From a bacterium UBP6_UBA1177 (GTDB lineage Bacteria; UBP6; UBA1177), in contig DBYV01000034.1 in assembly GCA_002310995.1 (NCBI GenBank), forward strand, positions 1 through 51,307: DNA of 51,307 nt, given 5' to 3'. The translations under genes were made by a program, and so were the position numbers. The stretch's first letter is position 1. Each line of letters starts with the position of its first letter. Below, piece by piece: positions 31,845 through 40,651 of this stretch. The notes beneath the pieces are model-generated. The model searched no databases and was not told the origin of the DNA. It was given only the letters and a program-made list of their open reading frames with translations.

Positions 31845-33725
31845 ATGAAGAAATTTATTTTTTTAGCAGCGTTCTTCTTCGTTTTTTCTCTTTTTGCGCA
31901 GGAGACTCAGACGGCAGAAACTGAAGAGCCAGCAGAAGCTCCTGAAGAGGAAAACGCCGGGGCAGAGCAGAATCAGGGAGAAACAGCTCCCACAGCAGCT
32001 CAGGACAACGACAAAATAACAGTTTCCAAAGAAGAGTTGGCAAAACTCGTCAAAGAAGCTGTAGCCGAAGAAATGGCTAAGAAAGAGGCCGAAAAAAAGG
32101 AAGCTGAAGCTCAGAAAAACCAGGAAATAGCTGCTAACACTGCGAAAACAGGTGAAACTCCGGCAGAAGAAAAACCGGAAGAAAAAGATGCGGCAAAAGA
32201 ACCCGACAACACGGGCGATGCCAACGGTTTCATCCAGACAAGCTACACGAAAAGCAGTCTGGCTTTCATTATGGGCGATGACAACCTCCGTGACAATTCG
32301 CAATATTCTCCGAAATGGGACATTGGTTCAAGATACGAATACGAAGATTTTGCAGACAGAGTTTACGGCTATTCGAACAATATAAAAAGTTCAACGAAAC
32401 TCTCTCTCTTCCACGAAGAAAAAGGATTCCTGCCTTATCTCACGGCAAGAATGTCGCTTTCGTTCTCGATGTACAACTCGGTTGATGCAATGTCTGACAA
32501 GCTCATAACATCGCTCAAGGAAGACCGTTCTTTCCTTGAAATCGACTTCCGTCATCCTACAAGCCACAGATTCAACATCACTTTCTACCCCTACAATGCA
32601 GACAACATCGCAATAGGTACTCTCCGTGGCCTCAGATGGGGCGGCAATGCTTCGGTTTGGCCGCAGAGCGATTCTTCTCCTGTTCCCGGATTTCAGGTTC
32701 TTTACGGATACTCCGATCTTTCGATATACTTCGGTTTCAAAGCGCACGCACAGTCAAAAACAGATAAACTTTCGACCGAAATCGTTCCGAAAGAGACAGT
32801 TTACGGCTTTTTCGGCGGTCTGACTTACAACAACAAAGAGTTGGGTCTCAAGGCAAGTCTTCAGGGTGCCTTCATTGACAAAGGCGACAACGTAAATATT
32901 CAGGATTCAAAACTCGATAACCCGAAAGATGACACCATTAAATCTTACGGCATAGATGCATACCTTGAATACAACAACGGTTCGCGTTTCGGCGATCCTA
33001 TCGGAATCAATTCCTATGCCGACGGAACGTGGATCAAACCGGACTACACGACCAATATTTCGTGGAGAATCCGCGGCGAATACCTCTTCCAGAACGAGCG
33101 TCTGCAGAACGCCGATTATATCGCATCGCCAAAAGGCGAACAGGAAACAATAACCGATGACTACATGGCACACGGTGCCGCAATCGACCTTGGTTTCCGT
33201 TTTAAAGGACTCAGAACGATGTTCCTCTATAGCTACCGTGACCTTTCCTTTATGACTTTCGATGCTCCAGGCGTAAATCCATGGACAACAATTCCGAGCG
33301 AAGCTAAGCAGACTCCGGAACATATGTTCACCGTTTCAGCCGACTACTTCGTATGGAATTTCTGGTTTGCCGCAAGCTTCGGTTACAAGATTCCGGCGAC
33401 CTACACCGTCAAGGACGAAAACGGCCGTAAAAACACGATGGTTATCCGCGAAAGACTTTCCACAGATGCAGTCAGCACGGCGTTCGACAGAACCCGTGAA
33501 ATGCTTCCGACCGGCAGAGAAGCTCTCGACATATTTTTTGTCAAAGCCGACATCAAATACCAGTTCAGCGATTCATTCACAGCGATGCTTGAATACTCGT
33601 TCACCCGCGACCACAACCGTCAGAGAATGGTTGAGCAGGACAACGGAACATACAAAAGTGAATCAGATGTCATCGAAGTTATGGATGTTCACGGTCTGAT
33701 GTTCCTTGTCGAAGGAAGATTCTAA
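31845..33725 (+). CDS. Porin-like outer-membrane protein with acidic N-terminal linker
   Basis: 626 residues. Signal peptide KKFIFLAAFFFVFSLFA. Residues ~20-125 are Glu/Ala/Lys-rich with a coiled-coil segment (SKEELAKLVKEAVAEEMAKK), as in porins that grip the peptidoglycan or form trimers through a helical N-terminus. From ~130 the chain has alternating strands (LSLFHEEKGFLPYLTARMSL, TFYPYNADNIAIGTLRGLRWG, FQVLYGYSDLSIYFGF) and ends with GLMFLVEGRF, terminal Phe included, so it is a barrel inserted by BAM. A family name cannot be given. It is transcribed behind the lipoprotein gene. Confidence 0.75.
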   Translation: MKKFIFLAAFFFVFSLFAQETQTAETEEPAEAPEEENAGAEQNQGETAPTAAQDNDKITVSKEELAKLVKEAVAEEMAKKEAEKKEAEAQKNQEIAANTAKTGETPAEEKPEEKDAAKEPDNTGDANGFIQTSYTKSSLAFIMGDDNLRDNSQYSPKWDIGSRYEYEDFADRVYGYSNNIKSSTKLSLFHEEKGFLPYLTARMSLSFSMYNSVDAMSDKLITSLKEDRSFLEIDFRHPTSHRFNITFYPYNADNIAIGTLRGLRWGGNASVWPQSDSSPVPGFQVLYGYSDLSIYFGFKAHAQSKTDKLSTEIVPKETVYGFFGGLTYNNKELGLKASLQGAFIDKGDNVNIQDSKLDNPKDDTIKSYGIDAYLEYNNGSRFGDPIGINSYADGTWIKPDYTTNISWRIRGEYLFQNERLQNADYIASPKGEQETITDDYMAHGAAIDLGFRFKGLRTMFLYSYRDLSFMTFDAPGVNPWTTIPSEAKQTPEHMFTVSADYFVWNFWFAASFGYKIPATYTVKDENGRKNTMVIRERLSTDAVSTAFDRTREMLPTGREALDIFFVKADIKYQFSDSFTAMLEYSFTRDHNRQRMVEQDNGTYKSESDVIEVMDVHGLMFLVEGRF

Positions 33726-33740
33726 TAATTCAGTAAGACT

Positions 33741-34697
33741 CTACTTTACCAGATTTTCAGGAGCTTTTCCGTTCAGGACGGCGCAGCAGTCGTCGATGAC
33801 CATTCTCGCCATTTCGGAGCGTGTTTCTACGGCTGAGCTTCCGATGTGAGGCAAAAGCGCCGCATTTTCAAGAGTCATAAGTTTTTCGTTGATTTTCGGC
33901 TCGAACTCGTAAACATCGAATCCCGCAGCGTAAATTTCTTTCTTTTCGAGTGCGTCGGCAAGGGCCGCTTCGTCAATAAGCTGACCGCGTGCCGTGTTGA
34001 TGATTATCGCGCTTTTCTTCATCGTTCTGAGTTCTTTCGCGCCTATCATGTGGTGAAGTTCCGGAACGTAAGGCAGATGCAGCGAAAGGAAATCGCACTC
34101 CTTCAGAACTTCGTCAAGCTCGAGATATTCAGCGCCGAGTTCATTCTCGGCAGCTTCGTTTCTGCGTCTGCTCCAGTAGATTATGTCGAGACCGAACGCT
34201 TTCGCCCTTTTCGCCGTGGCAAAGCCGATCCTTCCCATTCCCAAGACACCGAATTTTTTGCCGTCAAGCGATACTCCGTTGAAAAGTTCGGGCGCCCAGC
34301 CTTTGAATCTGCCTTCTCTTGCATATTTTTCAGCCTCGACCGCGCGTCTTGAAGTCATAAGGAGAAGCAGAATCGCGATATCTGCAGTCGAATCGGTGAG
34401 AACTCCCGGCGTGTTCGTGACTGTGATCCCGTGTTCGCGGCAGTAAGCAAGATCAATGTTGTTGAAACCGACCGCATAGTTTGAAACGACCTTTAAATTC
34501 GGCATTTTTGCGAGCAGAGCTGCGTCGATTTTATCCGACAGCATCGAAACCAGGCCGTCAGGGTTAAGTTTTTCAAGGCTTTCAGCCAGATTTTTATGCT
34601 CGGTTTCATTCAGAACAACAGTCTCGAAATTTTTGTCGGCAAGCAGAGTTTCGTATCTTTTGCCCGGCAGTTTGCACGAAATAACGATTTTTTTCAT
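33741..34697 (-). CDS. D-2-hydroxyacid dehydrogenase (NAD-dependent)
   Basis: 318 residues. NAD-binding motif GKKFGVLGMGRIGFATAKRA, the catalytic Arg in INTARGQLIDEAAL, the Glu in the following FDVYEFEPKIN and the catalytic His in LLPHIGSSAVETRSEMA. YAVGFNNIDLAYCREHGITV is the usual N-terminal signature. The closest general match is the glyoxylate/hydroxypyruvate reductase group, but lactate or phosphoglycerate analogues cannot be excluded. Cytoplasmic. AGAGGTG precedes the ATG. No metabolic partner genes adjoin it. Confidence 0.92.
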   Translation of the reverse strand: MKKIVISCKLPGKRYETLLADKNFETVVLNETEHKNLAESLEKLNPDGLVSMLSDKIDAALLAKMPNLKVVSNYAVGFNNIDLAYCREHGITVTNTPGVLTDSTADIAILLLLMTSRRAVEAEKYAREGRFKGWAPELFNGVSLDGKKFGVLGMGRIGFATAKRAKAFGLDIIYWSRRRNEAAENELGAEYLELDEVLKECDFLSLHLPYVPELHHMIGAKELRTMKKSAIIINTARGQLIDEAALADALEKKEIYAAGFDVYEFEPKINEKLMTLENAALLPHIGSSAVETRSEMARMVIDDCCAVLNGKAPENLVK

Positions 34698-34711
34698 TTT
34701 TCACCTCTCTT

Positions 34712-36199
34712 CTATTTTACAATTTCCCAATGACCGCCTTTATCTGGACCAACGCGGCGGATAAGGTTTTGTGCTTTCAAAGCACGAAGAATCTTCTTCA
34801 CACCGCTTTCCGAAAGACTCATACTTTGCATTAAATCATCTATAGTGATTTTAGGATTTTGAGCTATCAACTCTAAAATTTTCTGGTCACTTTTCTGGTT
34901 ACTTTTCTGGTCACTTTTCTGGTTACTCTCTCCGTTTTCTTGGACATTTTCTACGTTATCGCTACTTTTTTCCACAAATTCTGCTATATACAGCACCATT
35001 TTTATGCGTGAAGGCGAATATTTCTGTTCATATTCCGGTTTTGTTTTAAAGACTTTTTCCCAAGTTGCGACAATTCCGGGAATTCCGCTTCCGGCACGCT
35101 CGCCTATATGTATCATTGAAAACATTTTCAGCATAGTAGCGTTTCTCGGATCTGATGTGCCGCCGTCAAACGCATCTTTCAGGGGAATTCTGAATGTTCC
35201 GGGATTGGAAAAAACGAATCTGTCCGGATATTTTTGTATAACAAGTCCTTGTCTGCCGTAATAATCAGCGTTGACCAGCGTATTTACCAATGCTTCGCGC
35301 ACTGCTTTGTGAACAGGGGTGTCGTCAACTCTGAATATTCCGTCCAGTTTGAAAGGTTTTTTTATGTCTGACAGAAGCTTTGACGCGATTTTGAAAAAGA
35401 AGTCAAAAACATTTCCGCTCCAGTCACCTGAACTTGAAATCACTCTGTCAGTCCAGCGGTTCGCATCATCGTATTTTTCCTGATAATCAAGAAAATAAAG
35501 GGAAAATTCTCGGACGATTTCGTATTCATATCCGAACATCAGAAGTCCGGCAGCCGTCGGATGCAGCTTTCCGGTTTCTTTGTCCAACCCCATTGCGCCT
35601 ATTTTCCGCAAAAAACTTACATCGTCCAAATCATTCCAGATATGGTTCAAATGAATATTGCTGAATACATTACGGTAACCCTTCACTGAATCCGTACAAA
35701 AAACACTTTCATCCATACCGGTCAGTATTTTTGAGTCCATCGAAACAGCGCTGGCATCGCGGAACATTTCCGAAACATCTTCTTTTGTGCAGAGATAGTC
35801 GCCTTCACCGTTTCTATGGTATGTTCCGCCCAGAATATTGTTGTTCAGATAAACTGGTTTAAACTGCCTTTCCGCTGACGGCACCTCGATAAAAACTATA
35901 TTTTTGCCATCAATCTCTTTTGAATAGACATTCCTGTTCGTCAGAATATTTATGCTGACTTTGTTCCGGTTGTTCACCGTATCCCAGAATGATTTTATGA
36001 GAGAATCAGGATCTTCAACACCGACGAATTCAAAAGAATGATCCTTGTTCTCTTTCACACCAAGCAGAATCAAACCGCCGTCAGTATTGGCAAATGCCGA
36101 ATAAGTTTCCCAAATACTTGCAGGAAGCCCGCCTTTTGCGAGTTTCGCTTCAATGCGGTTGCCTTCACGAAAATCCGACATATTCAAGTCTTTATTCAT
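34712..36199 (-). CDS. AlbA_2 (Schlafen-like) domain protein with RecG-type C-terminus and winged helix
   Basis: 495 residues. The AlbA_2 domain is at the N-terminus (REGNRIEAKLAKGGLPASIWETYSAFANTDGGLILLGVKE), followed by the HATPase_c_4-like region found in the so-called RecG-like transcriptional regulators (DDTPVHKAVREALVNTLVNADYYGRQGLVI; SNPGTFRIPLKDAFDGG; RAGSGIPGIVATWEKV). A low-complexity SNQKSDQKSNQKSDQK linker joins a C-terminal winged helix (PKITIDDLMQSMSLSESGVKKILRAL). The family is common in accessory regions and its role is little known; a DNA-binding regulator is the usual suggestion. GGAGG precedes the ATG at a rather long 9-base spacing. Confidence 0.88.
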   Translation of the reverse strand: MNKDLNMSDFREGNRIEAKLAKGGLPASIWETYSAFANTDGGLILLGVKENKDHSFEFVGVEDPDSLIKSFWDTVNNRNKVSINILTNRNVYSKEIDGKNIVFIEVPSAERQFKPVYLNNNILGGTYHRNGEGDYLCTKEDVSEMFRDASAVSMDSKILTGMDESVFCTDSVKGYRNVFSNIHLNHIWNDLDDVSFLRKIGAMGLDKETGKLHPTAAGLLMFGYEYEIVREFSLYFLDYQEKYDDANRWTDRVISSSGDWSGNVFDFFFKIASKLLSDIKKPFKLDGIFRVDDTPVHKAVREALVNTLVNADYYGRQGLVIQKYPDRFVFSNPGTFRIPLKDAFDGGTSDPRNATMLKMFSMIHIGERAGSGIPGIVATWEKVFKTKPEYEQKYSPSRIKMVLYIAEFVEKSSDNVENVQENGESNQKSDQKSNQKSDQKILELIAQNPKITIDDLMQSMSLSESGVKKILRALKAQNLIRRVGPDKGGHWEIVK

Positions 36200-36592
36200 T
36201 TTATTTTACCTCCAAGCATTTATGGTGGTCATTGGGTTGCTCCGTTATAAATCTGCTTATATCAGATAAGTTTTGCATAATCACCTTCTTTAGCATCACT
36301 AAATGTGTCTAATTCATGTGAAGGGATCTCTTCTGTTTCCGTTGCAAAACCCCCTAAAGAATCATAAGTGACACACAAAAAAGTTCGAAAATAATGATTT
36401 TTTTCATGGAATCCTCGAAATGGAAGGTGCATAAAATCAACGCAAAATATAATAAAGAAAGGGTAAAAAATGGCAAGGTTTTTAGTGAAAAATTGAACCC
36501 TTCAATCTTGCATGCTCAAGTAGCAGAGAGAGGAATAGTCAACCGAAGTAAAGAGTTTTTCTAACCAACTCTTTGATTAATATTTTTGCATA
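36200..36592. other. Gene-poor 393-base region with a possible broken small ORF
   Basis: No intact gene. It holds the leader of the AlbA_2 gene, a frame-broken small ORF (36262-36407, minus, listed separately) and, at 36550-36574, a weak stem AAAGAGTT...AACTCTTT close to the stop of the M23-like gene, without a T-run. The middle (about 36410-36545) is AT-rich and shows nothing I can name. Confidence 0.6.
36262..36407 (-). pseudogene. Possible frameshifted small exported-protein gene
   Basis: From the ATG at 36407 the minus strand reads MKKIIIFELFCVSLMIL and then a stop, but the neighbouring frame continues YDSLGGFATETEEIPSHELD and ends KEGDYAKLI at 36262. One small indel would join a signal-peptide-like start to this acidic tail. 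It may equally be chance. Confidence 0.25.
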
Positions 36593-37588
36593 TTAAAAAA
36601 ACTCTCTCTCGAAATTTCTGGCGTATTCCGACGCTTTTGAATAAAAATTCCTCAGAATCTGGAAATTCAGCATACTTTTTTCAGAAAGCTGGCGTCCTTC
36701 CGTGTGGTGAAATGTGAACGGAGAAACTATCGAATTATCACTTTTTCTGAGATAATAAATAACGCCGCCTTTTTTGTCGCTGAATATGTAGCCGCTTTTG
36801 CCGATCACCGCTTTTTCCTTGTAAAGAGCATTCCTTTTAAGCGACGGATTTATGTTCGCAAGTCCGCGGAAAAAAGCGCGTGTCGCGTAGTTGCTGTATA
36901 TCAGTTCCATCGTTCCGCCGAAGCCGCGCGACTGGTCGAATTCCATGAGTTTCGCCAAAAACGGAACATGCACTTCATCGTTTGCAGGAACTTCAAAAAC
37001 AGGAACCAGATTATTGTTTTCATAGACGAACCTGACCTTGGGGCAGCCTTTGAACGGACCGTTTGTAATGCACGGCTGAAGCGCATAACCGTCAGCAGTG
37101 TAATAAAATGCTCCGTTTCCGGCATCGAAAAGATAGACTTCCGAAACCGATCTCACTGACGAATTTTTATATCTGAGATAAAGGATTTCGCCCGTTTTTT
37201 CGTTGTAGAAAAAAGTCAGAGCGTCGCCTTCGCGGAAGCGGATTTTGTAACCGTTAAGGAAATAAACGATTTCCTGAATATTTTTAACTATATTCTGCGG
37301 AAGTTTCGTATTGTACCTTTTCGCGAAAGAATCTGCGATAGTTCCTCGCATCACGAAATCGGCATAGAGAATGTTGTCACCGTGAGGCGAAAAAGTCCTG
37401 AACTGCGGCAGATCGACATCGTAAGTGAGCGGAAAATCGAGGGAAGAATGGTCAGTCGGATAAAGTATGAACGGCTTTTCGTCATCTTCTTCAGTTTGGG
37501 ATTCATCATAATCCAATGACTGAAAAATATTCAGAGAAATTGAAATTATAAAGAGTAAAACGAAGATATTGCGAATACGCCTTTTCAC
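36593..37588 (-). CDS. M23/Csd3-like envelope protein with degenerate (zinc-less) LytM domain
   Basis: 331 residues from a GTG start behind GGAAAAG. An N-terminal hydrophobic anchor (IFVLLFIISISLNIFQSL) is followed by the domain that precedes M23 in MepM/Csd3-type peptidases: MRGTIADSFAKRYNTKLPQN, YKIRFREGDALTFFYNE and GNGAFYYTADGYAL. The C-terminal ~90 residues (about 205-292) follow the M23 pattern (ELIYSNYATRAFFRGLANIN, EKAVIGKSGYIFSD, KSDNSIVSPF), but the zinc ligands are lost: GGVIYYL stands where HLHYE should be. Like EnvC or NlpD it is probably a regulator or structural protein for wall hydrolases, not an enzyme. It is the last gene behind pgk. Confidence 0.65.
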   Translation of the reverse strand: MKRRIRNIFVLLFIISISLNIFQSLDYDESQTEEDDEKPFILYPTDHSSLDFPLTYDVDLPQFRTFSPHGDNILYADFVMRGTIADSFAKRYNTKLPQNIVKNIQEIVYFLNGYKIRFREGDALTFFYNEKTGEILYLRYKNSSVRSVSEVYLFDAGNGAFYYTADGYALQPCITNGPFKGCPKVRFVYENNNLVPVFEVPANDEVHVPFLAKLMEFDQSRGFGGTMELIYSNYATRAFFRGLANINPSLKRNALYKEKAVIGKSGYIFSDKKGGVIYYLRKSDNSIVSPFTFHHTEGRQLSEKSMLNFQILRNFYSKASEYARNFEREFF

Positions 37589-37608
37589 GACTTTTCCGAA
37601 TAGAAGCG

Positions 37609-38895
37609 CTATTTAAGAAGCATTTTTACAGGTTCCATTCCAGCCGGAGTCTTCTCTTCAATGGCTTTAAGCACTGCTCCTCCGCCTGTGAACATGTAGT
37701 ATTTCGAGTTGTCGACAGCCGCCATGTAGGTTCCCGGAAGGAGTTTTTTGAAATCCTGCAATGTGTCGCCGCCGCCGTAAAGTTTGCCGGCATCCTTGTT
37801 CTTGTCGATAAGCGAATACATCGCAGCCGTGCCGCTTCCGAAGTTGGGTGTAAAGCCCATGACAGCATTTACGAAGAAGGTTTTCGCGTTTGCAAAAATC
37901 TCTGCGACTGCCGGATCTGCGAAGGTTTCAGGCGCTGCGTCGAGAACGAACTTGAGTTCCATTCCCGGTTTGAGGTCTTTGAGAGCAACTGTTCTGTACT
38001 GACCTTCGAATTTGCCGTCCATCGTATCGGATTCGACGATGTATGGAAGTTCGACGATCTTGCCCGGAAATTTTGCCGAGAAATCGACGAATTTCTTTGC
38101 CGAAGCAACGTCTTCCTCCTCAACGCCCGCGATTTTGACACCGTATTTTGCGCAGAGGTATGCGTTGTAGATGACTCCGCCTAAAACAAGGTGGTCAGCC
38201 TTTTCGAGAAGTGCCGAAAGGGGCTCGATCTTGGTATCGAACTTCGATCCCGCGACAGCTGCGAGGAAAGGACGAGCCGGTTCGTAAATGCGTTTAAGGT
38301 TCTCGATCTCTTTTTCCATGAGTATTCCTGCGAATGCCGGAAGGCGTTTTGCAATTCTTACAGTCGAAGTGTGGCTCTGCCACGAACCGAAAGCATCGTT
38401 TACGAAAACATCGGCGATAGATGCCATTTCGTCAGCAAGTTTCTCGGCCTTTTCGTCTTTCGCTTCCTCTCCTGCGAACCAACGGGTGTTCGGAAGGTAG
38501 ATCATATCGATCTTTCCCGATTTGAGTTCGCCAAGAAGCGGATCCATAACTTCTTTGCAGAGACTTTTGTAGCCGAAAGCGTCTTCAGCCTTGAACTCCG
38601 GAATTTTGATTCTGAGCGAGAGTTTTTTCTCGAGATATTTTACGACCGGCATTACGGAAGTCTTTTCTTCCATCGTGATTTCGCCTGTTTTTTTGTCTTT
38701 CGGGCGACCGACATGGGTCATAAGTACCGGTCTGCCGCCTTTTGCATAAATCCTGCAGATCGTGGCGAAAGTCGAGTCTATTCTGTAAGGGTCTTCGATT
38801 TTTCCCTTTTTTACGACATTGTGATCGACTCTGACAAGGACGATTTTTCCCTGAAGGTCGGCTTCATTCAAAGTTTTAAGAGTAAGGTTTTCCAT
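37609..38895 (-). CDS. pgk: Phosphoglycerate kinase, divergent
   Basis: 428 residues. The PGK plan is clear: VLVRVDHNVVKKGKI, the RIDSTFATI substrate segment, LMTHVGRPKDKKTG, DVFVNDAFGSWQ, FLAAVAGSKFDTKIEPL, GGGDTLQDFKK and the C-terminal FTGGGAVLKAIEEKTPAGME. Several usually fixed positions differ: VDHN for VDFN, PNTRW for ENLRF, and VNAVMGFTP where most enzymes have WNGPMGVFE. It should convert 1,3-bisphosphoglycerate and ADP to 3-phosphoglycerate and ATP in glycolysis. GAGGAG precedes the ATG. Placed between a lipoprotein gene and the M23-like gene, away from gap and tpi, which is unusual. Confidence 0.9.
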   Translation of the reverse strand: MENLTLKTLNEADLQGKIVLVRVDHNVVKKGKIEDPYRIDSTFATICRIYAKGGRPVLMTHVGRPKDKKTGEITMEEKTSVMPVVKYLEKKLSLRIKIPEFKAEDAFGYKSLCKEVMDPLLGELKSGKIDMIYLPNTRWFAGEEAKDEKAEKLADEMASIADVFVNDAFGSWQSHTSTVRIAKRLPAFAGILMEKEIENLKRIYEPARPFLAAVAGSKFDTKIEPLSALLEKADHLVLGGVIYNAYLCAKYGVKIAGVEEEDVASAKKFVDFSAKFPGKIVELPYIVESDTMDGKFEGQYRTVALKDLKPGMELKFVLDAAPETFADPAVAEIFANAKTFFVNAVMGFTPNFGSGTAAMYSLIDKNKDAGKLYGGGDTLQDFKKLLPGTYMAAVDNSKYYMFTGGGAVLKAIEEKTPAGMEPVKMLLK

Positions 38896-38906
38896 AATTT
38901 TCTCCT

Positions 38907-39743
38907 CTAATTTTCTTTTTCTTTAAGGCAGACTTTATCTGTCGGGTCACAAACTCCTGTTTTGCATTCGCTATTTGCACAATCGGGAAGACATGCGTGG
39001 ATCGTATTCGAGCAGCGGTATCCTACACGGCAGTCTGAAGGTTTGGTGCATTTGTGTAAGCAGACACCGTTAAAATTGCTGTAAAGATAGCAGAGTTCGC
39101 CTGCACTGTCACATGCGCCGGAATCTGTTATATCGCAGAAGTATGAGCAGTATCCGCTCGGAGACGGAAAAGCAATATCGTTCGAAGTAAGGCAGACAGG
39201 AATCTGCTCGCTGTCTCCACTACCGAAATTTCCTTTGCAGTCGTCATCATCAGAACAAGGTGCACCTGTAGCACCGGACTGAGCCTGATTTCCGCTTGTA
39301 TCGCCGGTGTTGAGGTTGTCACCGCCTTCTGAACCGGTATCTGTGCCAGTATCACTTGTATCTGCGCCTGTATCGCCTGTGTCAGTTCCCGTATCACCTG
39401 TATCTGTGCCTGTATCACTGGTATCACCTGTGTCTGAGCCCGTATCCGCCGTTGTATCGGCTCCAGTGTCTGTCGTATCTGCACCGGTATCGGTTGTATC
39501 AGCGTCTGTATCAGATGTTGTATCAGCTGTCGTATCAGCACCTGTGTCAGCGGTTGTATCTGCACCGGTATCAGATCCTGAATCAGTTGTGTCAGCATCG
39601 GTGTCGGACTGTGTATCAGCCGTTGTGTCGGCTGTGGTATCTCCGGTTTCCGTATCAGCAGTATCTTCATCGTCACTGCCGCATGAAACAAAGAAAAGCA
39701 TTGAAAGCAGCGCAAAAAGCGCAATCAAAGAAAATTTTTTCAT
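38907..39743 (-). CDS. Asp-Thr-rich lipoprotein with Cys-rich C-terminus
   Basis: 278 residues from the ATG behind AAGGAG. Signal peptide with lipobox FVS-C (residue 21). Residues ~27-138 are the longest Asp-Thr tract in the window (TTADTTADTGAD, DTGTDTGDTGTD). The C-terminal ~120 residues have about 20 Cys in short spacing (GAPCSDDDDCKGN, GYCSYFCDITDSGACD, CVLHK-like, CRVGYRCSNTIHACLPDC), as in small disulfide modules of Myxococcota-type surface proteins. Function unknown. pgk starts 11 bases after its stop. Confidence 0.75.
   Translation of the reverse strand: MKKFSLIALFALLSMLFFVSCGSDDEDTADTETGDTTADTTADTQSDTDADTTDSGSDTGADTTADTGADTTADTTSDTDADTTDTGADTTDTGADTTADTGSDTGDTSDTGTDTGDTGTDTGDTGADTSDTGTDTGSEGGDNLNTGDTSGNQAQSGATGAPCSDDDDCKGNFGSGDSEQIPVCLTSNDIAFPSPSGYCSYFCDITDSGACDSAGELCYLYSNFNGVCLHKCTKPSDCRVGYRCSNTIHACLPDCANSECKTGVCDPTDKVCLKEKEN
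39330..39665 (-). repeat. Coding tandem repeat (ADTT/TDTGDTG units)
   Basis: About 112 codons of degenerate Asp-Thr-Gly/Ala/Ser repeats. Less regular than the tract at 20103-20267, which suggests greater age. The opposite-strand open frame (Pro-Val-Ser repeats) is a by-product. Confidence 0.8.
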
Positions 39744-39757
39744 AATAATCTCCTTCA

Positions 39758-40483
39758 TTATTTAACCTGAGTGTTTGTTGTTTCCGGAGCTGATTTGTCG
39801 ACATAACCTGCCGGAATAACAAGATCTATCTTTTTGAGATTCGACTTTGCAACTTTTTTGACTGTAGTCTTTACCGCAGGCATTTTCTGATTTTGGGGAA
39901 CTCTAATCGAACGTACAACTGTGCCGATTTCAACAAATTTATCTTCGATCTGAGCATCAACAGAGCGGTATTTTGTAAGACTTTCCGGAAGAGCAGCTGC
40001 AAATTTTTTCTTAAATTCAGCAAGCTGCTGATTTTTTAATGAAGGAGCTACCCAAATCTGAGAGTAAAGTTTACCGTCAACAGAAACAGCCCAGAGTTCG
40101 CAATCCCACTTTTCTATTTTTTCTGCACCCTGCTTCTCGAAAGTGACTTTCGGAATAGCTTTTTCAGGATCGAACTTTCCTGTTTTTTCCTTGAGTTCAT
40201 TGAAGAGCTGCTGAGCAAATTCTATATATTTGCTGAGCTTGATTACCTGAAAGGATTTGTATTTGTGGTTCACAATTGTGATTTTGTCGGCATCAAGATC
40301 AACCAAAGTTTCGGTTTCACCGTTCGGAGAAGTGTTGACGACTTTCATAATGTTGCCTGAAATAACCACATTCTTTTCCGCAATTGTACCATTGACATCA
40401 ATCTCTTCGCTCGTTTCCCAAATATCAGCCGCAAAAAGCGACGAACAAACGAAAACTGTCAAAATAAACAAAAACTTTTTCAT
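39758..40483 (-). CDS. Exported protein, DUF4412-like
   Basis: 241 residues. Signal peptide KKFLFILTVFVCSSLFAAD. The mature protein has the ordering seen in DUF4412/LolA-like periplasmic proteins: IMKVVNTSPNGETETLVDLD, KITIVNHKYKSFQVIKLSKY, VTFEKQGAEKIEKWDCELWA and YSQIWVAPSLKNQQL. That resemblance is by pattern only. AGGTG precedes the ATG. The Asp-Thr lipoprotein, pgk and M23-like genes follow with short gaps, so it heads a four-gene unit. A role in envelope lipid or metal handling is possible, not shown. Confidence 0.6.
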   Translation of the reverse strand: MKKFLFILTVFVCSSLFAADIWETSEEIDVNGTIAEKNVVISGNIMKVVNTSPNGETETLVDLDADKITIVNHKYKSFQVIKLSKYIEFAQQLFNELKEKTGKFDPEKAIPKVTFEKQGAEKIEKWDCELWAVSVDGKLYSQIWVAPSLKNQQLAEFKKKFAAALPESLTKYRSVDAQIEDKFVEIGTVVRSIRVPQNQKMPAVKTTVKKVAKSNLKKIDLVIPAGYVDKSAPETTNTQVK

Positions 40484-40584
40484 ATTTCACCTCATAAAAA
40501 AATCAAAACCGATATAGTTTAGTCATTTTCTTTTTTTTCTCAATAACCTTAATAAATTTTTTCTCAAGGAGGAGTCATTTTTTA

Positions 40585-40612
40585 TTGAAAATTTTTTTCT
40601 AATATATATTAT
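40585..40612 (+). promoter_or_regulatory. Promoter of comEC
   Basis: TTGAAA (40585-40590), 16-base spacer, TATTAT (40607-40612) in a very AT-rich stretch. A GGAGGAG at 40568-40574 has no start codon behind it and appears unused. Confidence 0.55.
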
Positions 40613-40651
40613 ATATTATGAAGATTTTTGTTAAATAGAACTTTATCTTAT

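Noticed and set aside
36550..36574. Terminator of the M23-like gene
   Set aside because: There is an 8-base AT-rich stem (AAAGAGTT/AACTCTTT) but no T-run behind it in the direction of transcription; too weak to call.
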